From a virus: a stretch of DNA of 40,995 nt. Shown one piece after another: positions 32,974 through 40,995 of the stretch; the stretch's first letter is position 1, and each line of letters starts with the position of its first letter. Below the pieces are notes generated by a model. It was not told the DNA's origin. It did no database searches and saw nothing but the letters and a program-made list of their open reading frames with translations. The stretch spans positions 1 through 40,995 of IMG/VR virus record IMGVR_UViG_3300002835_000411. One strand, written 5' to 3'. A program made the translations under genes and the position numbers.

Positions 32974-33462
32974 ATGAGCACAGAAAGAGAAAACACTTCA
33001 AAAAAGTTTGAAGAACAAAGATTTGAATTTGTATTGTACATTAATAACAATATAATTTGTCAGAGATATTTTAACATTCGTGATTACAACGAAGAAATAT
33101 TAAAGTCTTTTGAATTAAAAGAGTTAGTAGATAGAATTACTGGCCTTAGTAACGGTGATTTTGGTAGTTTAGGTATTATACCTAAGTATCTTCAAAAGAA
33201 ATCTATGGAATATTTATGGGGTAATTTTAACCCATACATGGTACCTAGTGAAGAGGTAGCAAAACCAACAACTGATAAAGTAGATAATTTCCAATTCGAA
33301 ATTAAAGTTGATAAAAAATCAGTTATAAAAAGTGAGTTCAGCGGCAACTTATTTCCACCTAAAGTTAGGTATTCTGTAGATGTTAGAGAGATTATCCCAT
33401 CAATCATGAATGAGATAAGAGGTTACTTTAGTCAAAAATCATATACGATGGTTGGTGCTTAG
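32974..33462 (+). CDS. Hypothetical replication-block protein (162 aa)
   Basis: Unknown function. It has a strand-rich N-terminus (RFEFVLYINNNIICQRYFNI), a helical middle (KSFELKELVDRITGL) and LGIIPKYLQKKSMEYLWGNF. The second half is strand-rich with KVRYSVDVREIIPSIMNEIR. It starts 10 nt after the nuclease gene and ends in a hairpin ahead of the helicase gene. A helicase loader (T4 gp59 position) or other replication accessory is conceivable from context only; I see no similarity to gp59. Confidence 0.6.
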   Translation: MSTERENTSKKFEEQRFEFVLYINNNIICQRYFNIRDYNEEILKSFELKELVDRITGLSNGDFGSLGIIPKYLQKKSMEYLWGNFNPYMVPSEEVAKPTTDKVDNFQFEIKVDKKSVIKSEFSGNLFPPKVRYSVDVREIIPSIMNEIRGYFSQKSYTMVGA

Positions 33463-33472
33463 GCCAACCATC
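33447..33472 (+). terminator. Hairpin overlapping a stop codon, probable terminator
   Basis: A perfect 9-bp stem GATGGTTGG / CCAACCATC with an 8-nt loop that contains the TAG stop of the 162-aa gene. There is no T run after it, so it may be a weak terminator or an RNA-stability element. Confidence 0.5.
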
Positions 33473-33475
33473 ATA

Positions 33476-33483
33476 TATTTATA
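33476..33483 (+). promoter_or_regulatory. Candidate late promoter element TATTTATA
   Basis: TATTTATA followed by ATAA, 4 nt after a hairpin and 26 nt before the helicase start. This copy lies in front of a replication gene, so the element is not purely structural-gene specific. Confidence 0.4.
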
Positions 33484-33509
33484 ATAACAAGTTTTTAAAA
33501 AATAAAATA

Positions 33510-34928
33510 ATGGCAAAAATAGATAAAAATAGTTTGGCTTATTTGGGTTATGATTATCAGTTAAGATTCATAGCACAAATGTTAACAGATAGACGATTCG
33601 CTAATAACATTTTAGACATAGTAGACCCAAATTATTTTGAAGATGCGTATTTACGTATCGTAGTTGCCACGTTGAAAGAAGCTAAAGACAAAGATGACGT
33701 TATCCCAGATTTTAGTAGTTTACAAATTAGATTATTAGAGGATGTTGATAACGAGCAGCAAAGAAAGTACTTAATATCTCAACTTAGAAAAATACAAGAA
33801 GCTGATTTAAATGATAGTTATAAAATCAAAGATATAGCTATGAAATTTTGTAAGCAGCAAGAAATGAAAAAATCTATTACTGAGATTAATAAAATCATAA
33901 GCAAAGGTAACATCGAAGATTATGAACAATGTGAAGCTATTTTAAGAAAAGCTTTAGAGCATGGTGACAATAAAGACGATGGTATGAACGTTTTTGATAG
34001 TATAGATACAGTTTTAGAAGAAGATTTTAGAAAACCAATACCAACTGGTATTAAAGGTTTAGACGAGATTATGGACGGTGGTTTAGCTAAAACAGAATTA
34101 GCTACCATATTAGCTCCTTTCGGTGTTGGTAAAACAACAATGATTACAAAAATTGCAAATTCAGCTATGAATCAAGGGCTGAAAGTTTTACAAATATTCT
34201 TTGAAGATAACCCAAAAGTTATCCAAAGAAAGCATTTATCATGTTGGTCTGGTTTTGACTTAAATTCATTATCGTTTCACAAAGAAGACCTTATGAAAAT
34301 GGTTGAAGAGATGACAAATGGTAAAGGTCAATTGAAACTTAAAAAGTTTTCAAGTGATGGTACTACTATTCCAGTCATTAGACAATATGTTAGGAAACTA
34401 ATAGCACAAGGTTGGTATCCAGATATTATATTATTAGATTACATAGATTGTGTTGAACCATCTAGAAAGTTTGATGATGTTAATGCTGGTGAAGGCAGCG
34501 TTATGAGACAATTTGAAGCAATGCTCTCTGAATTAGACATAGCTGGATGGACAGCAATTCAAGGTAACAGAAGTTCAATCAAAGCTGATGTTGTTGAGGC
34601 TGACCAAATGGGTGGTTCAATTAAGAAAGCACAAATTGCACACTTTGTTGTTTCTATTGCAAAAACATTAGACCAAAAGAATGATAACACTGCAACTATG
34701 GCTGTTTTGAAATCACGTTTTGGTAAATCTGGTATTATCTTTGAAAATATTAGATTTGACAATGCTAAGATACAAATAGATATGGGTCAAAGTAGTGGTG
34801 CTAAAACACAAACACAACACAAAAACGATAAAACTGTCAACGAAACTAAAAGAGTTGCATCTGTTTTTGATGCTAGTAAAACTAGAGACAATGTGTTAAA
34901 TGCTTTAAATGTTCCAAAAGAAGAATAA
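33510..34928 (+). CDS. Replicative DNA helicase, DnaB family (T4 gp41-like)
   Basis: A hexameric 5'-3' helicase that opens the replication fork and works with a primase. An N-terminal helical domain (1-150) is followed by the RecA-like motor: PTGIKGLDEIMDGGLAKTEL, Walker A APFGVGKTT (about 202-210, K208), Walker B DIILLDYIDCVEP and the sensor/finger region KSRFGKSG. The length of 472 aa matches T4 gp41 (475 aa). The C-terminal tail after residue 420 is polar and low-complexity (SSGAKTQTQHKNDKT), perhaps a partner-docking tail. It is followed after 22 nt by nrdB. No primase is seen in the window. Confidence 0.92.
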   Translation: MAKIDKNSLAYLGYDYQLRFIAQMLTDRRFANNILDIVDPNYFEDAYLRIVVATLKEAKDKDDVIPDFSSLQIRLLEDVDNEQQRKYLISQLRKIQEADLNDSYKIKDIAMKFCKQQEMKKSITEINKIISKGNIEDYEQCEAILRKALEHGDNKDDGMNVFDSIDTVLEEDFRKPIPTGIKGLDEIMDGGLAKTELATILAPFGVGKTTMITKIANSAMNQGLKVLQIFFEDNPKVIQRKHLSCWSGFDLNSLSFHKEDLMKMVEEMTNGKGQLKLKKFSSDGTTIPVIRQYVRKLIAQGWYPDIILLDYIDCVEPSRKFDDVNAGEGSVMRQFEAMLSELDIAGWTAIQGNRSSIKADVVEADQMGGSIKKAQIAHFVVSIAKTLDQKNDNTATMAVLKSRFGKSGIIFENIRFDNAKIQIDMGQSSGAKTQTQHKNDKTVNETKRVASVFDASKTRDNVLNALNVPKEE

Positions 34929-34950
34929 TAATTAAAAAACAAAAAAAAGA

Positions 34951-35904
34951 ATGTATTTAAAAGACAAGACATTAAAAAAAAGGTATTCCATTTTCCCAAT
35001 CATACACAATGATTTATGGGAGATGTACAAAAAAGCTGAAGCACAAACATGGGTGGCTGAAGAACCAGATTTATCTAAAGATAGATTTGATGAATTGAAA
35101 GAAGAAGAAAAAATATACTTAAAAAATATATTAGCTTTCTTCGCAATTTCAGATGGGTTAGTAATTGATAATTTAGCAACAAACTTTTTAAATGAAGTTG
35201 AAATCCTAGAAGCACAATACTTCTATGGTCACCAAGCATTTATTGAGCAAGTACATGCTAATGGTTACTCTTTATTGATTGAGACTTATATCAAGAACTT
35301 AACTGAAAGAGAAGAACTATTTAATTCAATGGAAACAAATCCAGCAGTTGCTAAAAAAGCAGCATGGGCTGAAAATTGGATTAGTCATCCATCATTTGGT
35401 CACAGACTTATTGCTTTTGCTTGTGTAGAAGGAATATCTTTTGCTAGTGTTTTCTCTGGGGTTTTCTGGTACAGAAGTCGTAACAAAATGCCAGGTTTAG
35501 GTGCAATGAATGAATTGATTCTACGTGATGAAACATTCCATTATGAATTTGCACTTAACTTGTATAAAAACTACTTAAAAGATGAATATAAGCTATCAAA
35601 AGATGAACTTAGAAACATTATTTTAAGCTGCTACGAAGCAGAAAAACTATTTGTTGAACAAAGTATGCCAGATGGTTTACAAGGTCTTACAAAGCAAGAT
35701 ATGGTTAAATACGTACAGTATGTTACTGATATCGTTTTGAATGATTTTGGTTGCAAAACTGAGTTCAATGCTAGAAACCCATTAGAATATATGTCTAGAA
35801 TTGGTTTATCATCTAAAAATAATTTCTTTGAGAAAAGAGAGGGTGAATATACTAGAGTTGAGATACCAACAACGATAGATGGAATGTTTAATGAAGATTT
35901 TTAA
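34951..35904 (+). CDS. nrdB: Ribonucleotide reductase small subunit, class Ia
   Basis: Carries the tyrosyl radical used to make deoxynucleotides. Di-iron ligands and the radical residue appear in order: ISDGLVIDNL (D68), FIEQVHANGYSLL (E99, H102, radical Y106), CVEGISFASV (E160) and LRDETFHYEF (E194, H197). The C-terminus, GMFNEDF, resembles the acidic tail that docks to the large subunit. The 317-aa length is typical. The gene lies 11 nt before nrdA and probably shares one transcript, giving balanced subunit synthesis and supplying dNTPs for phage replication. Confidence 0.95.
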   Translation: MYLKDKTLKKRYSIFPIIHNDLWEMYKKAEAQTWVAEEPDLSKDRFDELKEEEKIYLKNILAFFAISDGLVIDNLATNFLNEVEILEAQYFYGHQAFIEQVHANGYSLLIETYIKNLTEREELFNSMETNPAVAKKAAWAENWISHPSFGHRLIAFACVEGISFASVFSGVFWYRSRNKMPGLGAMNELILRDETFHYEFALNLYKNYLKDEYKLSKDELRNIILSCYEAEKLFVEQSMPDGLQGLTKQDMVKYVQYVTDIVLNDFGCKTEFNARNPLEYMSRIGLSSKNNFFEKREGEYTRVEIPTTIDGMFNEDF

Positions 35905-35915
35905 TATAAATTACT

Positions 35916-38072
35916 ATGAGAATAACAAAAAGAGATAAAACAACACAAGCGTTCACACCGAATAAGATTTTAGCTAGAATCAAAACACAAGCCAAAGGGT
36001 TAAAAGTTGATTCAGATATTTTATTCCAAGAAGTGATTCCTTTGATAAACGATAATATCACAACCACTGAGATTGATGAGATTATTGCTTTCAAAGCTGC
36101 TGATAAAATTATACAACATTCCGACTACTCATTATTGGGTGGTCGAATTTTGTTGTCTAGACAATCTAAATTGATTGGTAAAGAATTACAACCAGTTGAT
36201 TTAACTTATGACTTCTTTGCTGCAACTACTTTCTTGACAAAGTATTCAATCAAAGATGAAAATAAAACACCAGTTGAATTACCATCATGCATGTATAATC
36301 GTGTAGCTGGTTATTTACATAATGACAACGAAGAGGATTATTTAGAGTTATTAAATGAAATTACAACCAAAAAAGCAAACTTTGCTACACCGACTTATAC
36401 AAACGCTGGTGTACCAGAAAGAAACGGTATGATTTCATGCAACCTAACACACTTGGAAGATGATTCATTTGAAGGAATCGAAAATACGCTTACTAAGATA
36501 GCTTCTGCATCTAAAGAAGGTTCTGGTATCGGATTACTAATTGACCCTCTTAGAAGCAAGGATAGTATCGTAGAATCGTTTAAAGGTAACGCTGGTGGTG
36601 TCGTAAGATTAGCCGATATGGTACAAGCTAAAATGAGATTCTATAAACAAGGTTCTCGTTCTGGAAGTTGTGCATTATACTTATCAGTATGGCACAGAGA
36701 TATCTTTGATTTCTTAGATTTAACGTTGCCTATTGGTGATGAGCAATTAAGAACTAGAGATTTATTTACTTCTGTAGTAATCAATGATTTATTCATGGAA
36801 AAACTACAAAATAATGAAGATTGGTATTTGTTCTGTCCAAATGACATTAAAAAAGCTGGATTAACACCACTTTATGAGTTGCATGGAGAGGCATTTGAAG
36901 CTGAATATTATAAAGCTGTTGAATTAGGATTGGGTAAAAAAGTTAACCCTAAAGACATCTTTGACTCACTTATCAAATCACAAGTAGAAAGTGGAAAACC
37001 ATACGTTATGTTCAAAGATAATGCGAACAAACGCAACATGCAAAGAAACATTGGTATTATCAAACAATCTAATTTATGTATTGAGATTTTCCAAGCGTCT
37101 AGACCTAAGTATACACCACAATGTACATTGGCATCAATCAATTTGGCTGAACAAGATTCTTTGGAATCAATTGCTAAATCAACCAAAATTTTGGTTAAAG
37201 CATTGAACAAAGTTGTTGATAAAAACAAATGGTCTGATGATTGGAGTGAAGCTGCTGGTATGGACCAAAGAGCATTGGCTATTGGTGTTGCTGGTATGGC
37301 TGACTTCTTTGCTAAAAGAAAAATTTCTTATGAGAGTGAAGAAGCTAAACAATGGAACAAAGATATCACTGAAACAATGTATAAAGCATTCGTTGAAGAG
37401 TCAATGAGATTGGCTATTGTAAAAGATAAAAACTATCCATCATGGGAAGATAGTCCGTATTCAAAAGGTGAAACTTACATCGAAGGTTGGTCACCACTAC
37501 CAGAAGGGCAGCCAATTCCAATGTTAAACAGTTTAGGTTTAGGATTTATGCCAACAGCGTCTTCTGCAATATTATTGAGTGTGTTTGAATCATTTGAACC
37601 AGCAACTGCTAACTTATTTACTAGACGTGTAGGTCAAGGAGAATTTTTGGTTGTAAACAAATATTTGGTAAATGAATTAATTTCATTAAACTTATGGTCG
37701 CCAGAAATAATTGATAAATTAATTGCCAACCAAGGTAGTGTTCAAAATATTGTTGAGATACCAGAAGACGTTAGATACAGATACAAAGATGTTTGGGAAA
37801 TCCCTCAAAGAGTATTATTAGATTTAGCGATAATCAGAAACAAATTTGTTGACCAATCACAGTCGTTGAACTTATATCACTCTGACGCTAAATATGGTAA
37901 GATTGCTAGTGCACTTATGTATGCGTGGAAAGGTGGATTAAAAACTGGTGTTTATTACACTAGAACTAAATCTAAATTAGAAGCAAATTCAAAATTAGCG
38001 TCTAATCAAATTATACAAAATGCTGATAAACCAAAAGACAGTCAATTCGAGTGTTTTGGGTGTTCAGCTTAA
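35916..38072 (+). CDS. nrdA: Ribonucleotide reductase large subunit, class Ia
   Basis: Reduces ribonucleotides to deoxyribonucleotides. An N-terminal ATP-cone-like region (KRDKTTQAFTPNKILARIKT) provides allosteric control. Active-site residues are C175 (ISCNLTH), N386/C388/E390 (SNLCIEIFQ) and C403 (PQCTLASINL). The radical-transfer pair Y680-Y681 lies in GVYYTRT, and the redox-active C-terminal pair C713/C716 is ECFGCSA. All catalytic positions are present, so it should be active. It is 718 aa, close to T4 NrdA (754 aa). A hairpin terminator follows, ending the replication/nucleotide block. Confidence 0.96.
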   Translation: MRITKRDKTTQAFTPNKILARIKTQAKGLKVDSDILFQEVIPLINDNITTTEIDEIIAFKAADKIIQHSDYSLLGGRILLSRQSKLIGKELQPVDLTYDFFAATTFLTKYSIKDENKTPVELPSCMYNRVAGYLHNDNEEDYLELLNEITTKKANFATPTYTNAGVPERNGMISCNLTHLEDDSFEGIENTLTKIASASKEGSGIGLLIDPLRSKDSIVESFKGNAGGVVRLADMVQAKMRFYKQGSRSGSCALYLSVWHRDIFDFLDLTLPIGDEQLRTRDLFTSVVINDLFMEKLQNNEDWYLFCPNDIKKAGLTPLYELHGEAFEAEYYKAVELGLGKKVNPKDIFDSLIKSQVESGKPYVMFKDNANKRNMQRNIGIIKQSNLCIEIFQASRPKYTPQCTLASINLAEQDSLESIAKSTKILVKALNKVVDKNKWSDDWSEAAGMDQRALAIGVAGMADFFAKRKISYESEEAKQWNKDITETMYKAFVEESMRLAIVKDKNYPSWEDSPYSKGETYIEGWSPLPEGQPIPMLNSLGLGFMPTASSAILLSVFESFEPATANLFTRRVGQGEFLVVNKYLVNELISLNLWSPEIIDKLIANQGSVQNIVEIPEDVRYRYKDVWEIPQRVLLDLAIIRNKFVDQSQSLNLYHSDAKYGKIASALMYAWKGGLKTGVYYTRTKSKLEANSKLASNQIIQNADKPKDSQFECFGCSA

Positions 38073-38096
38073 AATAAAATAAACATTAAAAAAAAT

Positions 38097-38122
38097 AAGG
38101 GGCTATTACGGTCCCTTTTTTT
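38097..38122 (+). terminator. Rho-independent terminator after nrdA
   Basis: Stem AAGGGGC / GTCCCTT (one G-T pair) with a 7-nt loop and T run. Confidence 0.8.
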
Positions 38123-38160
38123 TATTTACCATATTTACTTATAAAAATTTTTAGTTATTA

Positions 38161-38176
38161 TATTTATCTATAAATA
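38161..38176 (+). promoter_or_regulatory. Candidate late promoter element with inverted repeat
   Basis: TATTTATC, one mismatch from the recurring motif, 29 nt before the gp25 gene. TATTTAT-CT-ATAAATA forms a perfect 7-bp inverted repeat, so the opposite strand also reads TATTTAT. Confidence 0.4.
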
Positions 38177-38197
38177 ATGCATTAAAAATATATAAAG

Positions 38198-38578
38198 ATG
38201 GCTAAGTATATCAACATAAATTATCCATTCAAAGACAGTAAAAAAGGTTTTTTGTTAGATTTGAATGAAGACCCAAATCAAGCTTTAAAAGCTGATTTGC
38301 TACATTTACTATTAACTCAAAGAGGGCAAAGACTATACATGCCAGATTTTGGGACAAATTTATTAAAATTTATATATGAACCAAATGATGAATTAACTTA
38401 CGCTGGTATTCTGGAAGAAATAAGAACAGTTACAAAAAAATTCATGCCAAAATTAACTTTCACTGAATTAAAAATTGAACAATCTGATGAAAGTGAATAT
38501 GCTGCTGTTGTAACAATGCAATATGTAATAACTGAAGGTGTTTTTGAAACAACCGATATAATAGTAATTAAATTATAA
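38198..38578 (+). CDS. Baseplate wedge protein (T4 gp25-like)
   Basis: A sheath-initiating wedge component at the baseplate periphery. At 126 aa it matches T4 gp25 (132 aa). The diagnostic segment, LLTQRGQRLYMPDFGTNLLK followed by FIYEP, is the EPR-type core of the GPW/gp25 family (QRGxRxxxPxFGxxLxxxxFEP). It starts a new unit after nrdA and is followed 4 nt later by the gp6-like gene, its structural partner. Confidence 0.93.
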   Translation: MAKYININYPFKDSKKGFLLDLNEDPNQALKADLLHLLLTQRGQRLYMPDFGTNLLKFIYEPNDELTYAGILEEIRTVTKKFMPKLTFTELKIEQSDESEYAAVVTMQYVITEGVFETTDIIVIKL

Positions 38579-38582
38579 TTTT

Positions 38583-40394
38583 ATGCCAAATGTAAATTAC
38601 GACTCTAGGAACTTTGTCGATATTAGAACAGACCTAATTAATTATGTAAAACAATATTATCCAGATATCTATGCTGACTATAATGATGCATCTGTAGGTC
38701 AGATGTTAATAGATTTAAACGCTGCTGTTGGGGATATGTTATCCCATAATACAGACAGAATGTTTGCTGAAACACAAATAGATTATGCACAAGAAAGACA
38801 TTCGTTGTTATCATTAGCTAGAACATTTGGATTAAACATTCCAAATAAGCGTGCTAGTTCAACAATTGTAGATGTAAGTATTACAATACCAGTATTTGGT
38901 GATACTTTTGATGTATCATATGCTCCATTGCTTAGAGCTGGGTCACAATTTAATGGTGCTGGTAAAGTATTTGAATTGCTTTATGATACAGACTTTTCAA
39001 GCCCATTTAATAAAAATGGTATCCCTAATAGAATAGTAATACCTAATATCAATGCTAACGGTACAGTATTAAACTATACGTTAACAAAAAGAGAAATGGT
39101 TGTTAATGGGGCGACAAAAATATTTAAAAGAGTCTTAACAACACAAGATGTTATTCCTTTTTTAGAAATTATATTACCAGATAATAACGTTACTGAAGTA
39201 TTATCATGTATTACATTACCAGGTACAAATTTACAAGGTCAACCAACAAATTCACAATTCAACAATAGTAATATTAGATGGTATGAAATGTCATCATTAT
39301 CTGAAGATAAAGTTTTTATCACTGATAACAATAGAGTGACTCAAAATACTACAGTTACGCCAGGTAAATGGATGTCTACATCTAAAAAATTTATTAAAGA
39401 ATATACTGATTTAGGTTTTACAAAAATAACTTTTGGTGCTGGTTCACAAAATATAAGTAGTTTATGTGATTTTAACGTTGACCCTAGTTTAGTTAATCAA
39501 ATAGGAAACTTTATAAACAACATGGCATTAGGTGAAATACACACAGCAAATACAACATTATTCATAAAATATCGTGTTGGTGGTGGTAGTGATACTAATG
39601 TAGGTCCAAATACAATTACTAATTTAGGACTTTTAGATATGGTAATTAATGGACCTTCTGCTACAATTAATCAAAGTGTTAAAAAGACATTAAAAGTAAA
39701 TAATATTTTACCAGCTGTCGGTGGTAAAGACGCACCTACAGTCGAAGAAATAAGATACATGGTTAAATATAACTTTGCCTCACAAAATAGAGCTGTAACA
39801 ATTAAAGACTATCAAACTAGGATTGCACAAATGCCAGGTAATTTTGGTACTCCATTTAGAAATGGTATTTTTGAAGATAGAAATAAAATTGCTGTTTATA
39901 TTTTAACATTAGATAGAAATGGTAGGTTGTCTAACGAATCAAACACTACATTAAAAGAAAATATATCTAATTATTTAGCTGACTACAGAATGTTAAATGA
40001 TTATGTTCATATAAAAGACGGTAGGATTATTAATTTAGCAATTGATTACGATGTCATGATTGATGCCAAAGTACCACAATCACAAATTATATCTGAAATT
40101 ATTAATAAGACTAAGGAGTATATGGATATTAATAAATTTGATATGGGTGATAATATTTATTTATCTCCATTGATTGAAGTTATAAATAATATTGGTGGTG
40201 TACTAAACGTAACAAACGTTTCAATTTATAATAAAGTTGGTGAAAATAAATATAGTTTAAATGAAATTTCGCAGCCTTATTTAGATGATGAAACAAGATT
40301 AATTGACGTAAGTGCAGATTACACTTTGTTTGGTGAACCTACATCAATGTTTGAAATTAAATTCCCAACAGATATTAGAGTAAGGGTTAAATAA
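38583..40394 (+). CDS. Baseplate wedge protein (T4 gp6-like, baseplate J family)
   Basis: Forms the ring of wedges that triggers sheath contraction. The N-terminus, NFVDIRTDLINYVKQYYPDI followed by DYNDASVGQMLIDLNAAVGD, is typical of baseplate J/gp6 proteins. The middle has APTVEEIRYMVKYNFASQNR and AVTIKDYQTRIAQMPG, the conserved region of the family. The C-terminus ends FPTDIRVRVK. It is 603 aa (T4 gp6 is 660). It follows gp25, matching the usual gene order in contractile tails. Confidence 0.93.
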   Translation: MPNVNYDSRNFVDIRTDLINYVKQYYPDIYADYNDASVGQMLIDLNAAVGDMLSHNTDRMFAETQIDYAQERHSLLSLARTFGLNIPNKRASSTIVDVSITIPVFGDTFDVSYAPLLRAGSQFNGAGKVFELLYDTDFSSPFNKNGIPNRIVIPNINANGTVLNYTLTKREMVVNGATKIFKRVLTTQDVIPFLEIILPDNNVTEVLSCITLPGTNLQGQPTNSQFNNSNIRWYEMSSLSEDKVFITDNNRVTQNTTVTPGKWMSTSKKFIKEYTDLGFTKITFGAGSQNISSLCDFNVDPSLVNQIGNFINNMALGEIHTANTTLFIKYRVGGGSDTNVGPNTITNLGLLDMVINGPSATINQSVKKTLKVNNILPAVGGKDAPTVEEIRYMVKYNFASQNRAVTIKDYQTRIAQMPGNFGTPFRNGIFEDRNKIAVYILTLDRNGRLSNESNTTLKENISNYLADYRMLNDYVHIKDGRIINLAIDYDVMIDAKVPQSQIISEIINKTKEYMDINKFDMGDNIYLSPLIEVINNIGGVLNVTNVSIYNKVGENKYSLNEISQPYLDDETRLIDVSADYTLFGEPTSMFEIKFPTDIRVRVK

Positions 40395-40461
40395 TTGTTT
40401 ACTTATATTAAAATAAATGATATTTTTAATTTCAAATAATAAGTTTTAAAAAATAGAAAAA

Positions 40462-40845
40462 ATGGGATGTAATTGTAAAAATGACAAAAACAACATGCTT
40501 AATAAGCAAGATGAATTAAATGGTAATGATATTAATCACGATGAAGAAATAAAAAATTTAAGTTTACCGTATAAGGTAATTTATTATGGTGTTAGAACCT
40601 TTGGTTTTATACTTTCATTATTATTGATTCCGATAATTAATATAGTAGCTATTTGGTTTTTATTTAAAACATTAGTTTTAAACAAAAAAGTTAATGTACT
40701 AAGTCTAACAAAAACATTAACTAGATGGAAAAAAATGAGAGAACTAGAAGAGAAGGAAAAAGAAGAAAAAGAATATAAAGATTTTGAAGAAGCTGAAAAC
40801 AAATACTTATACCCAGTTAACAAAATAAAATCTACGATTGAATAA
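40462..40845 (+). CDS. Small membrane protein with MGCNCK N-terminus (127 aa)
   Basis: Unknown function. It starts MGCNCKNDKNN, which is cysteine-rich, hydrophilic and not a canonical lipoprotein signal. A hydrophobic region (about residues 40-75: TFGFILSLLLIPIINIVAIW) gives one long or two short membrane helices. A strongly charged coiled coil (RELEEKEKEEKEYKDFEEAE) follows, then a short tail. A position between gp6 and another tail-type gene suggests a virion or lysis-related membrane protein; this is inference. No candidate TATTTATA is seen in its 67-nt upstream gap. Confidence 0.65.
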   Translation: MGCNCKNDKNNMLNKQDELNGNDINHDEEIKNLSLPYKVIYYGVRTFGFILSLLLIPIINIVAIWFLFKTLVLNKKVNVLSLTKTLTRWKKMRELEEKEKEEKEYKDFEEAENKYLYPVNKIKSTIE

Positions 40846-40853
40846 AGTTATAT

Positions 40854-40995
40854 ATGTCAAAAACTATTAGAATAAGAACAACACCTAACGGTGGTGATAA
40901 CTATTTAAAAGTAAAAATAGACCAAGAGTTTGATTACTTAGAAACACTTAGTTTAAAAATTTCACAAGAAGAAGCTTATAGAAATTTTTGTTCTG
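40854..40995 (+). CDS. Hypothetical tail-region protein (3' partial)
   Basis: The ATG at 40854 opens a frame that runs off the window edge. The visible 47 residues begin MSKTIRIRTTPNGGDNYLKV and continue with FDYLETLSLKISQEEAYRNF. The alternating basic start resembles small baseplate-associated proteins, but too little is visible to name it. It starts 8 nt after the preceding stop. Confidence 0.65.
   Translation, partial: MSKTIRIRTTPNGGDNYLKVKIDQEFDYLETLSLKISQEEAYRNFCS

Noticed and set aside
1-40995. tRNA genes, CRISPR arrays, insertion sequences or integrase
   Set aside because: No cloverleaf-like sequence, regularly spaced repeats, terminal inverted repeats with transposase, or recombinase motifs were noticed by eye; a tRNAscan-type search was not possible.

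Overview
The window is a 41 kb segment of an AT-rich, T4-like contractile-tailed phage (myovirus). Every gene but one lies on the + strand. The call rests on recognisable T4-type proteins: tail sheath (gp18), tail tube (gp19), gp26-like protein, tape measure, gp53-, gp25- and gp6-like baseplate parts, gp32, UvsX, RNase H-type nuclease, gp41 helicase and a class Ia ribonucleotide reductase pair. A host in the Bacteroidota is inferred. Start codons lack Shine-Dalgarno sequences and follow A/T-rich leaders, and three candidate promoters fit TTG-N19/20-TAnnTTT(G/A), the pattern of the primary sigma factor in that phylum. No head, terminase, tRNA, integrase or CRISPR sequence was seen.

Layout. 1-4840: receptor-binding region, with a tail-fibre end, two small proteins and three tandem paralogous glycine-rich adhesins. 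4842-5100: the only minus-strand gene, a 50-residue ribbon-helix-helix-like protein, plus a repeated operator-like sequence between it and the sheath gene. 5135-15366: tail sheath, tube, gp26-like protein with an overlapping +1/-2 frame extension, and tape measure, with several unassigned proteins. 15392-15999: a UVR-motif gene with its own sigma-type promoter inside the late cluster. 16111-27545: three large baseplate/hub genes. 27599-29585: unassigned small genes. 29780-38072: replication, recombination and nucleotide genes (gp32, UvsX, nuclease, unknown, helicase, NrdB, NrdA). 38198-40995: baseplate wedge genes (gp25, gp6), a membrane protein and a partial gene at the right edge.

How it works together. 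The tail proteins form a contractile injection machine whose hub appears heavily armed. One 2281-residue protein joins a hub domain to an M15 peptidase, a lysozyme-like domain and a serine-hydrolase-like domain. A neighbouring 1415-residue baseplate protein carries an inserted OmpA-like peptidoglycan-binding domain. This suggests a baseplate that grips and opens a Gram-negative envelope during injection; it is the most novel-looking content here.

Many transcription units are separated by a repeated module: a hairpin terminator, then TATTTATA (or one mismatch), then a start codon. I interpret TATTTATA as a candidate late promoter element. No gene-free stretch exceeds about 200 bases.
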